DNA from: a virus
Virus record (IMG/VR): IMGVR_UViG_3300022074_000398
Span: 1-22,921 of that record
Length of the DNA stretch: 22,921 nt
Direction: 5' to 3' (one strand)
Part shown: positions 21,114 through 22,921 of the stretch, one piece after another
How the letters are laid out: each line of letters opens with the position of its first letter
Position numbering within the stretch: position 1 is the stretch's first letter
Notes under the pieces: generated by a model
What the model was told of the DNA's origin: nothing
The model's input: the letters and a program-made list of their open reading frames with translations, nothing else
Databases searched by the model: none
Translations under genes and position numbers: made by a program

Positions 21114-22595
21114 TCAGTAATAAACATGCTGGGCAACATATCTATCAGTATCATCCTGCCAATCTTCAGGATGTGCTATAAAACCGCCTTCTCTAAAACG
21201 GCGCAATGCTTGTGTTACTGTATCAACATAATCATCATGCTCGCCACTAGGAAATGCAGCACATTCCTCTATAACATCTTCAGCCCAACTTGTATCAGGT
21301 GCCCACACTAAACCACCTTCTAAAATAGGGCTAATCGTATTTACACGGGTATATTTATCATTACCACGGCTAGGGCTATAATTCACCACAGGTATTCCCA
21401 TCTGTCGTAACTCATGGGTCAAAGGGGTACCACTTGCTTTTGCCTCGATTAATACACACTCGGGCTCCCAATATTTATACTCTTCTTGGGCAACACGGCG
21501 CAAATCAGGAAAGTCCCAACGCCCTCGGCGTGCATCCAATAAAATTACATTAAAAGCACCACCCTCTTCAGGTTGGAACACACCCCAAGTTGTAATAGCA
21601 CTGTAATCAGCAGAAGTTTTCTTACTGTAAGCAGTATCGTAACTCTGCATAATATACGTTAATGGCGGTAATTCTTCATCTTCCCAACGCTGCCACCATT
21701 CACGTTTTAAAATAGCCGCCGTTTCACTGGTGGGGTTCTGCTGCCACTGGGCTTCCCACTTTGCGACAGATAAACTGCCCTTTACACTTAATAAATCGCC
21801 CTTATTCCAAAACTGGGGCCATACAGGTTCATCATTAGGCATTATAGCAGGGAACTCAATTACTTCCCACTGGTCAGCCAATATATCGCGGCCCTGCTGC
21901 CGCACTAATTTACCCGTTAAATCATTCTCAGCCCAACGCGTCATCACAATCACAATGGCACCACCAGGCTGTAATCGTTGGCGGGGGCCACTTGTATACC
22001 ACTCATAAGCATTATCTAATGCACTCGGGCTCAACGCATCCTGTTCACTGTGGGGGTCGTCGATTATCAACAAATCAGCACCACGGCCCGTAATCGCACC
22101 ACCTACACCAGCAGCAAAATATTCACCGCCATTACCCGTTTCCCATCTACCGGCAGCCTTACTATCAGCACGTAACTGCACTTTTGGGAATATCTGCTTA
22201 TACTCATCTGTATCCATAAGGTTTCGTACCTTACGGCCAAAACGTACCGCTAACTCTGCAGTATGGGTCGTCTGGATTATCTTCAACTTCGGGCGGCGGC
22301 CAATTAACCAAGCAGGCAATAAATAACTGCTAAACTCACTCTTTGTATGGCGGGGCGGCATATTCACAATTAACCGCTTACTTTCACCCGTAGCTATTCG
22401 CTTAAAAGCAGCAGCCATTCTACTATGGTGCATACCACCTATAAACTCAGGCCATACTACTTTTACAAAATCTAAAAAATCAGCCTGGGCAGCATCAGCC
22501 TTAGCTGTACTACCAGCACGCTCTAATAAATGGGCAAATAATTTTAACTTTTCCTCTGGGACACTATCAAGGTTCACGCCTAAATTATCAGGCAT
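21114..22595 (-). CDS. terL: Terminase large subunit (packaging ATPase-nuclease)
   Basis: A 493-residue protein. ATG 22595 is preferred to GTG 22598 because AGGGG lies about six bases upstream of it. ATPase part: Walker A-like NMPPRHTKSE (78-87), an adenine/arginine region TTHTAELAVRFGRKVRNL (109-126), Walker B ADLLIIDDPHSEQDA (173-187) and coupling motif VMTRWAENDLTG (217-228). Nuclease part, RNase H-like: first acidic residue in MQSYDTAYSKKTSADYSA (D320), second in VLIEAKASGTPLTHEL (E384), third in SGEHDDYVDTVTQALRRF (D454/D455). All key residues are present, so it should be active. It cuts concatemeric DNA and drives it through the portal encoded next. No small terminase subunit is visible in the window; it may lie to the right. 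Confidence 0.95.
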   Translation of the reverse strand: MPDNLGVNLDSVPEEKLKLFAHLLERAGSTAKADAAQADFLDFVKVVWPEFIGGMHHSRMAAAFKRIATGESKRLIVNMPPRHTKSEFSSYLLPAWLIGRRPKLKIIQTTHTAELAVRFGRKVRNLMDTDEYKQIFPKVQLRADSKAAGRWETGNGGEYFAAGVGGAITGRGADLLIIDDPHSEQDALSPSALDNAYEWYTSGPRQRLQPGGAIVIVMTRWAENDLTGKLVRQQGRDILADQWEVIEFPAIMPNDEPVWPQFWNKGDLLSVKGSLSVAKWEAQWQQNPTSETAAILKREWWQRWEDEELPPLTYIMQSYDTAYSKKTSADYSAITTWGVFQPEEGGAFNVILLDARRGRWDFPDLRRVAQEEYKYWEPECVLIEAKASGTPLTHELRQMGIPVVNYSPSRGNDKYTRVNTISPILEGGLVWAPDTSWAEDVIEECAAFPSGEHDDYVDTVTQALRRFREGGFIAHPEDWQDDTDRYVAQHVYY

Positions 22596-22607
22596 CACAC
22601 ACCCCTA

Positions 22608-22838
22608 CTATCTTCCCATCACAAACGTAGCAAACCAACTGAACACACCACCAACTAAACCACCAAACACAACACCAATCATCGTCAACGCTGCACCCAT
22701 ACCACGCCAGCGGTTTAATGACTCATTCTGCTTTGTGACTATTTTATACAAATTTTGTACATCAGCCTGCACCCGCTCAACTCTTGCACTTAGCTCACTT
22801 ATCTCGCGGTGCAAACGAATATCATTCTCATCTGACAT
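22608..22838 (-). CDS. Small coiled-coil/membrane protein (XhlA- or holin-like)
   Basis: A 76-residue protein with CGGAGATGATATT before ATG 22838. Residues 5-45 form an amphipathic coiled coil (LHREISELSARVERVQADVQ, NLYKIVTKQNESL). Residues about 48-74 are hydrophobic (GAALTMIGVVFGGLVGGVFS, WFATFVMG), a membrane segment. This plan resembles the haemolysin XhlA family and other small holin-associated proteins, but the short length makes the call uncertain. It is the first visible gene of the block and sits immediately before terL, where many phages have a small terminase. It does not look like one, since it lacks a DNA-binding helix-turn-helix. Confidence 0.62.
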   Translation of the reverse strand: MSDENDIRLHREISELSARVERVQADVQNLYKIVTKQNESLNRWRGMGAALTMIGVVFGGLVGGVFSWFATFVMGR

Positions 22839-22893
22839 AATATCATCTCCGACGGCCGATTTGATTTGTAACCTACATTATTTGTGGGGAACC

Positions 22894-22917
22894 GTACATA
22901 TGCTAATGCCTATGTAC
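22894..22917. repeat. 7-bp perfect inverted repeat upstream of the first gene
   Basis: GTACATA and TATGTAC flank a 10-base spacer (TGCTAATGCC on the plus strand), about 56-79 bp upstream of the ATG at 22838. No T-run follows on the minus strand, so it is not an obvious terminator. It may be an operator or a leader hairpin. The region to its right is cut by the window edge. Confidence 0.35.
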
Positions 22918-22921
22918 CTCT

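Noticed and set aside
22608-22838. Small terminase subunit
   Set aside because: Position before terL fits, but the protein is a coiled coil with a membrane segment and has no DNA-binding domain.
1-22921. Diversity-generating retroelement, anti-defence island, CRISPR or tRNA genes
   Set aside because: No reverse transcriptase-like, nuclease-defence or integrase-like protein, no spaced direct-repeat array outside the fibre gene and no tRNA-like fold were seen; the window is structural genes throughout.

Overview
The window is a single long block of tailed-phage (Caudoviricetes) structural genes. All 34 coding regions I can support lie on the minus strand, so the block is read from right (about 22.84 kb) to left (1 bp). 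Gaps are mostly under 20 bp and many neighbours share TGATG, TAATG or ATGA stop/start overlaps, as expected of one late operon with coupled translation. No stretch over 300 bases lacks a gene. I saw no tRNA, CRISPR array, transposon, integrase, replication gene, endolysin or small terminase. The gene set, a P22/podovirus-style portal plus two connector-type proteins and a stabilisation-type tail protein, and no visible tape-measure gene, suggests a short-tailed phage. Small proteins of recurrent marine-phage types (basic KMGGM peptides, a CxxC/CxxC ribbon with a WNGL segment, GIEK...TGxxxGTWG fibre N-termini) point to a marine phage or marine metagenomic contig. The host cannot be told from this sequence.

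Layout in transcription order. (1) 22.84-17.16 kb: a small coiled-coil/membrane protein, large terminase (TerL), a 797-aa portal, a Pro/Gly-rich protein, an EF-hand membrane protein, a GTA-type 3TM-holin-like protein and a small helical protein. (2) 17.18-13.77 kb, head assembly: a GroES-like co-chaperonin, an acidic coiled-coil scaffold candidate, two head-associated proteins and the major capsid protein, closed by a strong intrinsic terminator directly after the capsid stop. (3) 13.71-11.32 kb: a lectin-like beta protein, small basic proteins and unknown virion-type proteins. (4) 11.31-8.72 kb, head-to-tail joining: two proteins that look like paralogous connectors flanking a zinc-ribbon protein, then two small conserved proteins. 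(5) 8.71-1.63 kb, the adhesion module: three fibre-type proteins, a double glycine-rich domain protein of adhesin type, very small companion proteins and a tail-fibre assembly chaperone. One fibre has 18 near-identical 20/22-residue repeats. (6) 1.64-1 kb: a basic protein apparently split over two frames at an A8 tract, and the start of a large tail stabilisation/tail-tube-type protein that runs off the left edge.

The genes together cover DNA packaging (TerL and portal), capsid folding and assembly (GroES-like, scaffold, capsid), connector and tail completion, and host recognition. The parts most worth following are the phage GroES beside the scaffold gene, the EF-hand/membrane fusion among holin-like genes, the A8-split gene, the repeat fibre and its tiny neighbour gene, the inserted beta module in one connector, and the capsid terminator.
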